DNA of 44,595 nt, from contig CABUOF010000006.1 of the NCBI GenBank assembly GCA_902493125.1, positions 1 to 44,595 of the forward strand, given 5' to 3'. Below are positions 24,232 through 32,105 of the stretch, one piece after another. This DNA is from an uncultured Collinsella sp. GTDB taxonomy: Bacteria; Actinomycetota; Coriobacteriia; Coriobacteriales; Coriobacteriaceae. Numbering within the stretch: position 1 is the stretch's first letter; every line of letters starts with the position of its first letter. Below the pieces are notes generated by a model, which was given only the letters and a program-made list of their open reading frames with translations, was not told the origin of the DNA and did not search any database. Both the position numbers and the translations under genes were made by a program.

Positions 24232-25902
24232 CTAAACCTCCATGACGACCGGGATGATCATCGGACGGGTGCGCGTACGGCTCCAGATAAAGTTAGAGAG
24301 CGAATCACGCACGGCCTTGCGAATGGCATCGGAACCGCTGCTCGTAAAGCTAAACTTACCCTTCTCGATCGTCTTCATGATGGACGCGGAGGCATCCTCG
24401 GAGAACTGGTCATCGATGGCAAACGAGACGCCGCGGCCCGAGAACTCGATGGCCTCGATCTTCTTGTGCTTGAGCGAGACGATGGCAACAGCGGTAACCA
24501 TACCGTCGTTGGCGAGCTTCTGACGATCGCGCAGGACGATGGGGTCGGTATCGCCGATACGCAGGCCGTCGACGTAGACGACGCCGGACTCGACGGGCGT
24601 ACCGCGTTTAACGATACCGCCGCGCATCTCGAGCGTGTCGCCGTTATCGAGGATAAAGATATGATCGTCCTTGATGCCCATCTTGCGAGCCAGCTGGGCA
24701 TGGGCGCGCAGATGCACGGCTTCACCGTGAACCGGCATAAAGTACGTGGGCTTGGCCATGGCCATCAGGAGCTTCAGCTCCTCCTGGCTACCGTGGCCCG
24801 AGACGTGGACAAGAGCTCGGTTCTTATCCCACACGTCGCAACCGAGCTTGGCCAGGCTGTTGACGACCTGCTGGACGGCTTTCTCGTTACCGGGGACGGG
24901 AGTTGCCGAGAGGATAACGGTATCACCCTCGTGGATGGAGAGCGTCTTGTGCTCTCCGTTGGCCATGCGGGACAGGGCCGACAGCGGCTCGCCCTGCGAA
25001 CCGGTGCACATGACGACGATCTTGTCGTCGGGCAGGTTATCGATATCGAAGGCATCGATGATATCGGCATCGTCGATGTTGAGGTAGCCCAGCTCGCGCG
25101 CGACGCGGGTGTTGGTGAGCATGGAGCGACCGGTCACAACGACCTTACGGCCGCACTTGCGGGCGGCATCGCAGATCTGCTGCAGGCGATGGATATGGCT
25201 CGAGAACGACGCGACGAACACGCGACCCGGGGCGTTCTTGATGGCGTGCAGCAGATTGGGGCCAACCTCGGCCTCGGACTTGGTAAAGCCGGGAACCGTG
25301 GCATTGGTGGAGTCGGAAAGCAGCAGGTCGATGCCCTGCTTGGCAAAGCGGCTGATAGCGGCGTAGTCGGGCGTGACGCCGTCGATGGGCGTCTGGTCGA
25401 GCTTAAAGTCGCCGGTGTGCATAACGGTGCCCTGATTGGTGCGGATGAACACGCCCAGAGCGCCGGGGATGGAGTGCGTCATCGAGAAGAAGTCGAGCGA
25501 GATGCCGCCGAGGTTGACATGGCTGCCGCCCTTAACCTCGCGGAACTTGGGCGCGCGGATGCGGAACTCAGAAAGCTTGCCCTCGATAAAGCCAAGCGTC
25601 AGCTTGCTCGAGAAGATGGGCACCTTATTGTTGAGGTCCTGCAGCAGATACGGAAGCGAACCGGTGTGGTCCTCGTGGCCGTGGGTGACGACGATACCGC
25701 GGAGCTTTTCCTCGTTCTCCAAAACATAGGTGTAGTCGGGAAGCACCAGGTCGATACCGGGCTGGGAGTCATCCGGGAACATGAGGCCGGCGTCGACGAG
25801 CACCATGTCGTCGCCGCACTCGAAGACCGTCATGTTCTTGCCGATGCCGTCAAGGCCGCCGAGCGGGATGATCTTCAAGGGAGATGATTTTTTAGCTGCC
25901 AT
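24232..25902 (-). CDS. rnj: Ribonuclease J
   Basis: The 556-residue metallo-beta-lactamase/beta-CASP nuclease has VVTHGHEDHTGSLPYLL (the HxHxDH metal motif), a beta-CASP domain with DSTNATVPGFTKSEAEVG and CTGSQGEPLSALSRMA, and the PVHGEAVHLRAHAQLA segment near the RNA-binding site. RNase J combines 5'-to-3' exonuclease and endonuclease activity in RNA decay and rRNA maturation. It is followed one base later by ftsK. Upstream are 648 bases of non-coding DNA with two large palindromic elements, which may be part of its leader. The SD is weak (AAAGGAA, 13 bases away). Confidence 0.95.
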   Translation of the reverse strand: MAAKKSSPLKIIPLGGLDGIGKNMTVFECGDDMVLVDAGLMFPDDSQPGIDLVLPDYTYVLENEEKLRGIVVTHGHEDHTGSLPYLLQDLNNKVPIFSSKLTLGFIEGKLSEFRIRAPKFREVKGGSHVNLGGISLDFFSMTHSIPGALGVFIRTNQGTVMHTGDFKLDQTPIDGVTPDYAAISRFAKQGIDLLLSDSTNATVPGFTKSEAEVGPNLLHAIKNAPGRVFVASFSSHIHRLQQICDAARKCGRKVVVTGRSMLTNTRVARELGYLNIDDADIIDAFDIDNLPDDKIVVMCTGSQGEPLSALSRMANGEHKTLSIHEGDTVILSATPVPGNEKAVQQVVNSLAKLGCDVWDKNRALVHVSGHGSQEELKLLMAMAKPTYFMPVHGEAVHLRAHAQLARKMGIKDDHIFILDNGDTLEMRGGIVKRGTPVESGVVYVDGLRIGDTDPIVLRDRQKLANDGMVTAVAIVSLKHKKIEAIEFSGRGVSFAIDDQFSEDASASIMKTIEKGKFSFTSSGSDAIRKAVRDSLSNFIWSRTRTRPMIIPVVMEV

Positions 25903-26090
25903 AGGTTAGTGTTGTTTCCTTTCTTCGAAACGGGTCTGGAACAACCGACGGGGCGCTTCTGGCAAACCGACCGCCGGGAACGTACAAACATGCATCACAG
26001 AGTCGATGCAATAACCACAGTATGATACCCATTTGCACAACAACAGACCACCCATGCATCAAAGCCCCATCTGAACCTGTGTATCCCGCC

Positions 26091-26231
26091 GGTCAGGGCT
26101 CAGCGGCCCCGGCACGGGCTAAGTTTCCTGCTCTACAGTCCTGCTCACGACGGAGGCCACATTAAGTGGCCTCCTGTTCGTGCGGAACTCGCGATAAACT
26201 TAGCCCGTGCCGGGGCCGCTGAGCCCTGACC
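26091..26231 (+). repeat. Palindromic element family 2, copy 1: 69-nt core in perfect 36-bp inverted arms
   Basis: The left arm 26091-26126 (ending GGGCTAAGTTT) is a perfect reverse complement of the right arm 26196-26231. The 69-nt core (26127-26195) contains an inner hairpin: GGAGGCCAC (26152-26160), loop ATTAA, GTGGCCTCC (26166-26174), with CACGA/TCGTG able to pair below it. The core is 59/69 identical to copy 2 in reverse orientation. Neither arm end has a T run, so a simple terminator is unlikely. I recognise no transposase, integrase or known RNA motif. Confidence 0.92.
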
Positions 26232-26355
26232 TGCCAATATGAGATAGGTTTATTTTGGTAGGTTTTATCAGGGGAAATACTGCTGTGTCTATCTACTGAT
26301 CTGAAATCTGACTACTGAATAGACTGTCTAACTAAATAGCGAGCGGCACTAACCA

Positions 26356-26504
26356 GCCCTTTTGCTTGCGCCCGGGAGGGACGCATATGAAGTTTATCGC
26401 GAGTTCCGCACGCAAAGGAAAGCACTTAATGTGCTTTCCGTCTTGCGCAGGACTGTAGAGCAGGAAACTTCATATGCGTCCCTCCCGGGCGCAAGCAAAA
26501 GGGC
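26356..26504 (-). repeat. Palindromic element family 2, copy 2: 69-nt core in perfect 40-bp inverted arms
   Basis: Arms 26356-26395 and 26465-26504 are perfect reverse complements over 40 bp. Only the innermost AAGTTT/AAACTT is clearly shared with the arms of copy 1. The 69-nt core (26396-26464) is inverted relative to copy 1. Its inner hairpin is GGAAAGCAC (26417-26425), TTAAT, GTGCTTTCC (26431-26439), with CGCAA/TTGCG below. The first 17 and last 18 core bases are identical in both copies; all ten differences lie in the hairpin region. Confidence 0.92.
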
Positions 26505-26525
26505 GACCCCTGTACGGAATCGCCC
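26497..26525 (-). terminator. Terminator of pnp, overlapping palindromic element 2
   Basis: On the minus strand GGGCGA (26520-26525) pairs with TCGCCC (26501-26506) and is followed by TTTTGC. The stem's 3' half and the T run are also the outer edge of the right arm of element 2. Confidence 0.7.
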
Positions 26526-26550
26526 TTGTTGAGCTGTTTATGTTTAGCTG

Positions 26551-28797
26551 TTACTCGGCGTCGTGGTGACGGCGGGGCTTGCGGCCTCCGTTGTCGCCGG
26601 GACGACGCGGACGGTCGCCGCGCTCGGAGCGCTCGCGGCGCGGACGCTCACGGCGCTGGAAGTGCTCGCCGTCGCCCTCGGAGGCACCCTCGGCACGAGC
26701 CGGGGCCTCGGGCTTATCAAGACGATCGAGCGAGATCTTGCCGCGATCGTCGACCTCGATGACGACGACCTTGACCTCGTCGCCCACGTTGAGGACGTCC
26801 TCGACCTTCTCCACGCGACCCTTGGCGACGCGGGAGATGTGCAGCAGGCCGTCCTTACCGGGCAGCAGGTTGACGAAGGCGCCGAAGGGCTGGATGGAGA
26901 CCACGCGACCGGTGTACTCCTCGCCCGGCTCGGGAACCTTGATGATGAGCTTGATGCGCTCGACAGCCTGGTCCACGGACTCGCCGGTGCCGCCGACAAA
27001 GACGGTGCCGTCCTCCTGGATGTCGACCGAAGCGCCGGTCTCATCCTGGATACCGCGGATGACCTTACCGCCGGAACCGATGACGTCGCGGATCTTGTCG
27101 GTCGGAACCTGGATGGAGACGATACGCGGAGCGGTGCTGCGCGTGGTGTGGCGCGGCTCGGGGATCACATCGAGCATCTTCTGCAGGATGAAGGCGCGAC
27201 CCTCCTTGGCCTGCTGCAGAGCGCGGGCCAGGATGTCGAAGGTGAGGCCGGTGGCCTTGTTGTCCATCTGCAGGGCGGTGATGCCCTCGGTGGTGCCGGT
27301 GACCTTAAAGTCCATGTCGCCCAGGAAGTCCTCGAGACCCTGGATGTCGGACAGGACCACGGTCTTGCCCTCCTCCTGGATCAGGCCCATGGCGATACCG
27401 GAGACCGGGCGCTTAATGGGCACGCCGCCGTCCATAAGGGCGAGCGTGGAGCCGCAGGTCGAAGCCATCGAAGAGGAGCCGTTGGACTCCATGACCTCGG
27501 AGACGACGCGGATGGCGTAGGGGAACTCGTTCTCGTCGGGAAGCACCGGAAGCAGAGCGCGCTCGGCCAGATTGCCATGGCCGATCTCGCGGCGCTTGGG
27601 GCTGCCCATGCGGCCGGTCTCGCCGGTGCAGAAAGGCGGGAAGTTGTAGTGGTGCATGTAGCGCTTGCCCTCGGTGGGCTCGATGGTATCCAGACGCTGG
27701 CCCTCGTTGAGCATGCCGAGCGACAGGACGGAGAGCACCTGGGTCTGGCCACGCTGGAACAGGCCGGAGCCGTGAACGAGCGGCAGGTAGTTGTCCTTCA
27801 CCATGATGGGACGGATCTCGTCGGCGGCACGGCCGTCGACGCGCTCACCGGTCTCGACGACCATGGTGCGCATGGCCTTCTTCTCGAGCTTCTTGAGCGC
27901 CACGGGGATCTCGCGCTCCCAAGCGGCCTGCTCCTCCTCGGTAAACTCGGCACGGATGGACTCCTTCAGAGCCTCGACCTTGCCGATACGGGAGAGCTTG
28001 TCGGCGTCGCGAAGGGCGGCTGCCATCTCGTCGTAGTGGGCGAAGATGCGCTCCTGGACCTCCTCGACGGGCTGGTCGAGCGGGTACTCCTTCTTGACGA
28101 TGGGGCCGTTGACCTGCTCCCACTCGGCAACGAACTCGTCCTGAGCCTGGCAGAAAGCAGCAAGGGCCTCCTGGCCAAACTTCATGGCGGCGAGCATGTC
28201 GTCCTCGGAGATCTCCTCGGCGCCGGCCTCGACCATCGAGATGAAGTCGGCAGAGCCGCCCAGCTCCAGGTCCAGATCGGAGTTCTCGCGCTCCTCGTAG
28301 GTGGGGTTGACGATAAACTCGCCGGTCTCCACGTTACGGCCGATGCGCACGCAGGCAAGCGGACCCTCGAAGGGCACGCCGCCGAGCGTCATGGCCAGAG
28401 AAGCACCCATGACGTTGATGACGTCGAAGGGGTTGACCTGGTCGGCGACGAGCGAGGTGGCGACGATGTGCACCTCGTTGCGGAAGCCATCCGGGAAGCT
28501 CGGGCGAATCGGACGGTCGATCATGCGCGCGGTGAGCGTAGCCTTCTCACTGGGACGGCCCTCACGCTTGAGGTAGCCACCCGGGATGCGGCCGGCGGCG
28601 TACATCTTCTCGTTGAAGTCGACGGTCAGCGGGAAGAAGTCGTAGTTCTTACGCTCCTTGGAGACGACCACGGTGTCGAGCATCGTGGTGTCACCCTGCT
28701 TGACCAGGCAGGCGCCGGTGGCCTGCTTGGCAAGCTCGCCCGACTCAAAGGTGTAGGTCTTGCCGTACAGCTCAAAGGTCTTGGATACGAGTGTCAT
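26551..28797 (-). CDS. pnp: Polyribonucleotide nucleotidyltransferase (PNPase)
   Basis: The 748-residue enzyme has two RNase PH-like domains (SEKATLTARMIDRPIRPSFPDGF in the first, GRMGSPKRREIGHGNLAERALLPVLP in the second), a KH domain (IPTDKIRDVIGSGGKVI-like segment near 590) and an S1 domain (GRVVSIQPFGAFVNLLPGKDGLLHISRV). A basic Arg/Gly tail ends the protein. It degrades RNA 3' to 5' with phosphate. ATG 28797 has AAAGGAG upstream. It lies downstream of rpsO, the widespread rpsO-pnp order, with three small hairpins in its leader. Confidence 0.97.
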   Translation of the reverse strand: MTLVSKTFELYGKTYTFESGELAKQATGACLVKQGDTTMLDTVVVSKERKNYDFFPLTVDFNEKMYAAGRIPGGYLKREGRPSEKATLTARMIDRPIRPSFPDGFRNEVHIVATSLVADQVNPFDVINVMGASLAMTLGGVPFEGPLACVRIGRNVETGEFIVNPTYEERENSDLDLELGGSADFISMVEAGAEEISEDDMLAAMKFGQEALAAFCQAQDEFVAEWEQVNGPIVKKEYPLDQPVEEVQERIFAHYDEMAAALRDADKLSRIGKVEALKESIRAEFTEEEQAAWEREIPVALKKLEKKAMRTMVVETGERVDGRAADEIRPIMVKDNYLPLVHGSGLFQRGQTQVLSVLSLGMLNEGQRLDTIEPTEGKRYMHHYNFPPFCTGETGRMGSPKRREIGHGNLAERALLPVLPDENEFPYAIRVVSEVMESNGSSSMASTCGSTLALMDGGVPIKRPVSGIAMGLIQEEGKTVVLSDIQGLEDFLGDMDFKVTGTTEGITALQMDNKATGLTFDILARALQQAKEGRAFILQKMLDVIPEPRHTTRSTAPRIVSIQVPTDKIRDVIGSGGKVIRGIQDETGASVDIQEDGTVFVGGTGESVDQAVERIKLIIKVPEPGEEYTGRVVSIQPFGAFVNLLPGKDGLLHISRVAKGRVEKVEDVLNVGDEVKVVVIEVDDRGKISLDRLDKPEAPARAEGASEGDGEHFQRRERPRRERSERGDRPRRPGDNGGRKPRRHHDAE

Positions 28798-28810
28798 TGT
28801 TCTCCTTTAC

Positions 28811-28881
28811 CCCGCAGACCCCTTGCCTGCGGGCTTCTCATGTGACGCGGGCCCCCTGCCCCCGCCACGCTTCAGAGCGTG
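28811..28881 (-). promoter_or_regulatory. Three consecutive hairpins in the pnp leader
   Basis: Inverted repeats lie at 28811-28833 (CCCGCAG/CTGCGGG), 28847-28865 (GCGGG/CCCGC) and 28866-28881 (CACGCT/AGCGTG). They stand between the rpsO terminator and the pnp SD, where enteric bacteria carry the structure through which PNPase controls its own mRNA. The same role here is only an analogy. Confidence 0.45.
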
Positions 28882-28900
28882 ATTGTTCGCGCCCTTACAC

Positions 28901-28932
28901 AAAAAGAGCGCCCCGCTGCGCAGGACGCTCTT
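28901..28932 (-). terminator. Terminator (possibly partial) of rpsO
   Basis: On the minus strand AAGAGCG pairs with CGCTCTT, with internal CC/GG pairs, followed by TTTTTGTG, 14 bases after the rpsO stop. Confidence 0.8.
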
Positions 28933-28946
28933 AGCATGTACAAATC

Positions 28947-29225
28947 CTACTGGATGTTGTCGCGGATGCCCAGAGCCTTGATGAGCTCACGGTACTCGAC
29001 GATGTCGTTCTTCTTGATGTAGGAGAGAAGACGACGACGACGGCCGACGAGCATGAGCAGGCCACGACGGGTGTGGAAGTCCTTCTGGTGGGACTTCATG
29101 TGCTCGGTCAGCTCCTTGATGCGCTCGGACAGGATGGCGACCTGAACCTTGGGGTTGCCGGTGTCGACCGGGGTGTTACCGAACTGGGCAGTCAGCTCCG
29201 CCTTGCGCTCTTTGGAAACAGTCAT
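28947..29225 (-). CDS. rpsO: 30S ribosomal protein S15
   Basis: The 92-residue protein matches S15, a primary binder of the central domain of 16S rRNA: KVQVAILSERIKELTEHMKSHQKDFHTRRGL followed by VGRRRRLLSYIKKND. ATG 29225 has GAAAGGTG upstream; an in-frame extension of 32 codons lacks support. The order rpsO-pnp is conserved across many bacteria. Confidence 0.97.
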   Translation of the reverse strand: MTVSKERKAELTAQFGNTPVDTGNPKVQVAILSERIKELTEHMKSHQKDFHTRRGLLMLVGRRRRLLSYIKKNDIVEYRELIKALGIRDNIQ

Positions 29226-29363
29226 TGTTTCACCTTTCTTTTTGCGTCGCCATCGGGCGACTCGATTCGCCTCGGACTGGGAAGCCGCCGGTGGAGCGAG
29301 CAACCAAGGTCGAGGTACCAACAGGTCGGTATGTTACCACAAGCAGCCCGCGCCTGCGCATCA

Positions 29364-30113
29364 TCACCGACCCAACATGAATTCCATCGCACGGAGGCGC
29401 TGATCGGAGTGCGTCGCAGCCCAAACATGCGAAAGCCCCAGCAAAAAGGCTGCGGTATGCGGGTCGATTCGCTCGGCCAAAAGCGCATCGAAGGTCATGG
29501 ACATGAGGGCGCGCAGCCATGCGGCCTCACCGGTCGACACCAGTTCGGCACCTGGAACGCTCGACGCGCACGACCCGCACATGAGGCCGCCCGCCTGGGG
29601 CGAAAAATACGACAGCATGGGGTCTCCGCACAGCACGCAGGCCGAAAAATCGGCTCGATAGCCAACGTGCGACAGCAGCTTAAAGACATATGCCGCCACA
29701 AGTAGATCCATATGCGCCGTGTCGAGCCCGCTGCCCACCAGGGCAAGCGCTCGCTGCGTGATGGCAAAGGTAAACGGGTCCTCGGCGTCCTCGAACGAGC
29801 ACACGCGCGCGACCTCGGCGATCGCGCTTGCGGCGCAGGTCGTCTCGTAATCGGGCGCAACGCCGAGCGGCGCCTCCATAAGCTCGGCCTGGGAAACCAC
29901 GTCGAGTGACCGTCCATGTGCGAGCAGCATATCTACCGTACAGAACAGCTCGCAGCGCGCAGCCAGGCGTCCGCCGGGTTTGCGGGCGCCCTTTGCCACG
30001 GCACGAACCTGCCGCCCCCGCTCGTCAAGCATCGTCAAGATCAGGTCGGTCTCTTTGAGCTTAGTCTTATCGAGCACGAGCACTTTCGTGCGATATGTCC
30101 GGGAGCCTGCCAT
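29364..30113 (-). CDS. recO: DNA repair protein RecO
   Basis: The 249-residue protein has the N-terminal OB fold (TKVLVLDKTKLKETDLILTMLDERGRQVRAVAKGARKPGGRL) and a helical C-terminal domain with a Cys pair set, CVLCGD and CGSC, as in zinc-bearing RecO. With RecR it loads RecA on SSB-covered single-stranded DNA. It lies 15 bases after era, a very common order, at the end of the mtaB-to-recO cluster. Confidence 0.92.
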   Translation of the reverse strand: MAGSRTYRTKVLVLDKTKLKETDLILTMLDERGRQVRAVAKGARKPGGRLAARCELFCTVDMLLAHGRSLDVVSQAELMEAPLGVAPDYETTCAASAIAEVARVCSFEDAEDPFTFAITQRALALVGSGLDTAHMDLLVAAYVFKLLSHVGYRADFSACVLCGDPMLSYFSPQAGGLMCGSCASSVPGAELVSTGEAAWLRALMSMTFDALLAERIDPHTAAFLLGLSHVWAATHSDQRLRAMEFMLGR

Positions 30114-30128
30114 GCGCGCCGCGCGTCC

Positions 30129-31196
30129 TTAGTCCTCGGCGTTATAGCCAAAGCGGCGAATCTGGGCCTCGTCGTCACGCCAGCCGGCCTTGACCTTCAC
30201 GTCCAGCTCCAAAAAGACCTGCGTGCCAAAAATGCGCTCAAGATCGCGACGGGCGTCGATACCGATATGCTTGATCATCTCGCCGCCCTTGCCGATGATG
30301 ATGCCCTTTTGGCCCTCGCGCTCGACGTAAATGGTGGCGTGCACGCGCAGCACCTTCTTGGTCTGCTCGAGCGCATCGCAGATCACGCCAACGGAGTGCG
30401 GGATCTCATCACGGGTGCGGCGCAAGACCTTCTCGCGCACAAACTCGGCAACGAGCGTCTCATCGGAAGCGTCGGTACCCATGTCCTCGGGGAACCAACG
30501 CGGACCCTCGGGCAAAAAGTGCGCAACGGTCTCGATAAAGGCATCGACGTTGAAGTTCTTAACCGACGACGTCACAATCTCGTCGTCATATTCCATAAGC
30601 TCGTGGGCAGCCTTAAGCTGCTCCATGACCTGTGCGGGGTCGGCCTCATCGGCCTTGGTGAGCACCAGGACCTTCTTGCAACGAGCGCATCTGACGCGCT
30701 CGGCAACCCAGGCGTCTCCCCTGCCGATCGGCTTGGTGGCATCAATCAAAAACGCGACGACGTCGACATCGTTCAACTCGAACAGTGCGCTCTTGTTGAG
30801 CTCGGACCCCAGGCCGTCCTTGGGCTTATGAATACCCGGAGTATCGACAAAGACCAGCTGGTAGCCGGGACGGTTGACGACGGCGCGCATGCGGCGGCGG
30901 GTCGTCTGTGCCACCGGCGAGGTGATGGCGACCTTTTTGCCATAGCAGGCATTAAGCAGCGTGGACTTGCCGGCGTTGGGACGACCGACCAGGGCCACGA
31001 AGCCGCTGCGGAAACCGGGTTCCACGTCACCAAAGCCCATAGGACCGTCGTCCTCGTCGCACAGGGAGTCGAGTTCCTCGTCGCTCATGCCCTCAAACGG
31101 GTCGAACTCCTCGACATCCTCGAGCCCCTCGGTATCCACCGCCTCAAGGACCTCGTCATCCAAAACTTCATCGGTAGGCTGCATATTGTCGGACAT
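30129..31196 (-). CDS. era: GTPase Era, with acidic N-terminal extension
   Basis: The 355-residue protein contains a full Era: P-loop GRPNAGKST (71-79), DTPGIHKP (G3), LTKAD (G4), and a C-terminal KH domain (GIIIGKGGEMIKHIGIDARRDLE). Era helps 16S rRNA maturation and 30S assembly. Typical Era proteins begin about 10 residues before the P-loop domain; here about 60 strongly acidic residues (many Asp and Glu) come first. ATG 31196 has AGGGGAT upstream, so the extension appears real. The gene sits between dgkA and recO, near ybeY, a frequent partner. Confidence 0.94.
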   Translation of the reverse strand: MSDNMQPTDEVLDDEVLEAVDTEGLEDVEEFDPFEGMSDEELDSLCDEDDGPMGFGDVEPGFRSGFVALVGRPNAGKSTLLNACYGKKVAITSPVAQTTRRRMRAVVNRPGYQLVFVDTPGIHKPKDGLGSELNKSALFELNDVDVVAFLIDATKPIGRGDAWVAERVRCARCKKVLVLTKADEADPAQVMEQLKAAHELMEYDDEIVTSSVKNFNVDAFIETVAHFLPEGPRWFPEDMGTDASDETLVAEFVREKVLRRTRDEIPHSVGVICDALEQTKKVLRVHATIYVEREGQKGIIIGKGGEMIKHIGIDARRDLERIFGTQVFLELDVKVKAGWRDDEAQIRRFGYNAED

Positions 31197-31208
31197 GGGA
31201 ATCCCCTT

Positions 31209-31586
31209 CTAAATAAAGCCGAGCGCGTGGGCAAATACCAGCACGCCCACAATCGCGGCGGTGATGGAAAGTATGTATACGGAAGCGGCGGCGATGTCCT
31301 TCGCACGCTTGGCCAGCGGATGGAGCTCCTGGGTCGCCAGGTCGACGATGGCCTCCATAGCGGTGTTGCACAGCTCGCCGTGAATCACCAGGCCGCAACA
31401 GATGATAATCGTGGCCCACTCGGCAATGTCGAGCCCCACGACGCAGCCGGCAATGACGGTGCACACGCCCGCAACGAGCATGACCTTAATGTTGCGCTCG
31501 GTCTTGACGGCGGTGACGAAGCCCTCCATGGCGTAGGAAAACGACTTTAAAAAGGACGGATGGTCCTTGTTCGATCCGGGAATCAT
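31209..31586 (-). CDS. dgkA: Diacylglycerol/undecaprenol kinase (DgkA family)
   Basis: The 125-residue membrane protein has three helices and the family motif ELCNTAMEAIVDL followed by HPLAKRAKDIAAASVYI. In Gram-positives this family mostly phosphorylates undecaprenol to recycle the cell-wall lipid carrier; the lipid cannot be told from sequence. It is 12 bases before era and 9 bases after ybeY, in the standard ybeY-dgkA-era order. Confidence 0.9.
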   Translation of the reverse strand: MIPGSNKDHPSFLKSFSYAMEGFVTAVKTERNIKVMLVAGVCTVIAGCVVGLDIAEWATIIICCGLVIHGELCNTAMEAIVDLATQELHPLAKRAKDIAAASVYILSITAAIVGVLVFAHALGFI

Positions 31587-31595
31587 AGACGGCTC

Positions 31596-32105
31596 CTAGT
31601 CGTGGGCGTGGTTGGTGATGGGGCCGACGTGGACTAGCTTAGGGTCCTCGCCGCGCTCGAGCGCCAGATCGCGCAGGATGGCGTCCTCGCGGGCCTCCAT
31701 GACCTCGGCCTCGTCGTCCTCGATGTGGTCATAGCCCAGCAGGTGCAGCATTCCGTGTACGAGCATCAGACGGCACTCGTCAGCGGGGCTATTGCCAAAA
31801 CCGGGGGCCTGACGGGCAATAACCTGCGGGGCCAAGATAATATCGCCGAGCTCGAGCGTCTCATCGGCGGGAATGTCATCGTCAAAGGCCGAATCGCACT
31901 CAAACGAGAGCACATCGGTGGTGCGGTCGATACCGCGCCACTCGTGGTTGAGCTCGTGCATCTCGTCCTCGTCGACATACGAAAGGGAAATCTCGACTCC
32001 ACGTTCAACGCCCTCGGCGGCAAGCACAACCTCGCAGATGTGCTCCACCTCCTGCGCGTCGAGCAGCGTATCGAGCTCGGCATCGTTGCTGATCAATACA
32101 CTCAA
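31596..32105 (-). CDS. ybeY: Endoribonuclease YbeY
   Basis: The 169-residue metalloenzyme has the zinc motif HGMLHLLGYDH and the upstream LNHEWRGIDRTTDVLSF segment. YbeY takes part in 16S rRNA 3'-end maturation and 70S quality control. The start is TTG 32105: AAAGGAG lies six bases before it, and the TTGA overlaps the phoH stop codon, so the two genes are translationally coupled. Confidence 0.94.
   Translation of the reverse strand: MSVLISNDAELDTLLDAQEVEHICEVVLAAEGVERGVEISLSYVDEDEMHELNHEWRGIDRTTDVLSFECDSAFDDDIPADETLELGDIILAPQVIARQAPGFGNSPADECRLMLVHGMLHLLGYDHIEDDEAEVMEAREDAILRDLALERGEDPKLVHVGPITNHAHD

Larger units (their letters stand above)
25903..26550. other. 648-base non-coding region between pnp and rnj
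   Basis: No convincing gene is seen. From rnj upstream the region holds about 190 bases that must contain the rnj promoter (I cannot pick one confidently), palindromic element 1 (26091-26231), a 124-base A/T-richer spacer, palindromic element 2 (26356-26504) and the pnp terminator (26497-26525), which overlaps the outer edge of element 2. Confidence 0.85.

Noticed and set aside
26127..26195. Integron attC site
   Set aside because: The AAGTTT/AAACTT edges are in the reverse order from the RYYYAAC/GTTRRRY core sites, no integrase is present, and the arms are perfectly paired without the extrahelical bases typical of attC.
26091..26504. Palindromic elements as ordinary rho-independent terminators
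   Set aside because: There is no T run after either outer stem, the cores are 69 nt with their own hairpin, and a separate T-tailed terminator for pnp exists. Only the outer edge of element 2 overlaps that terminator.
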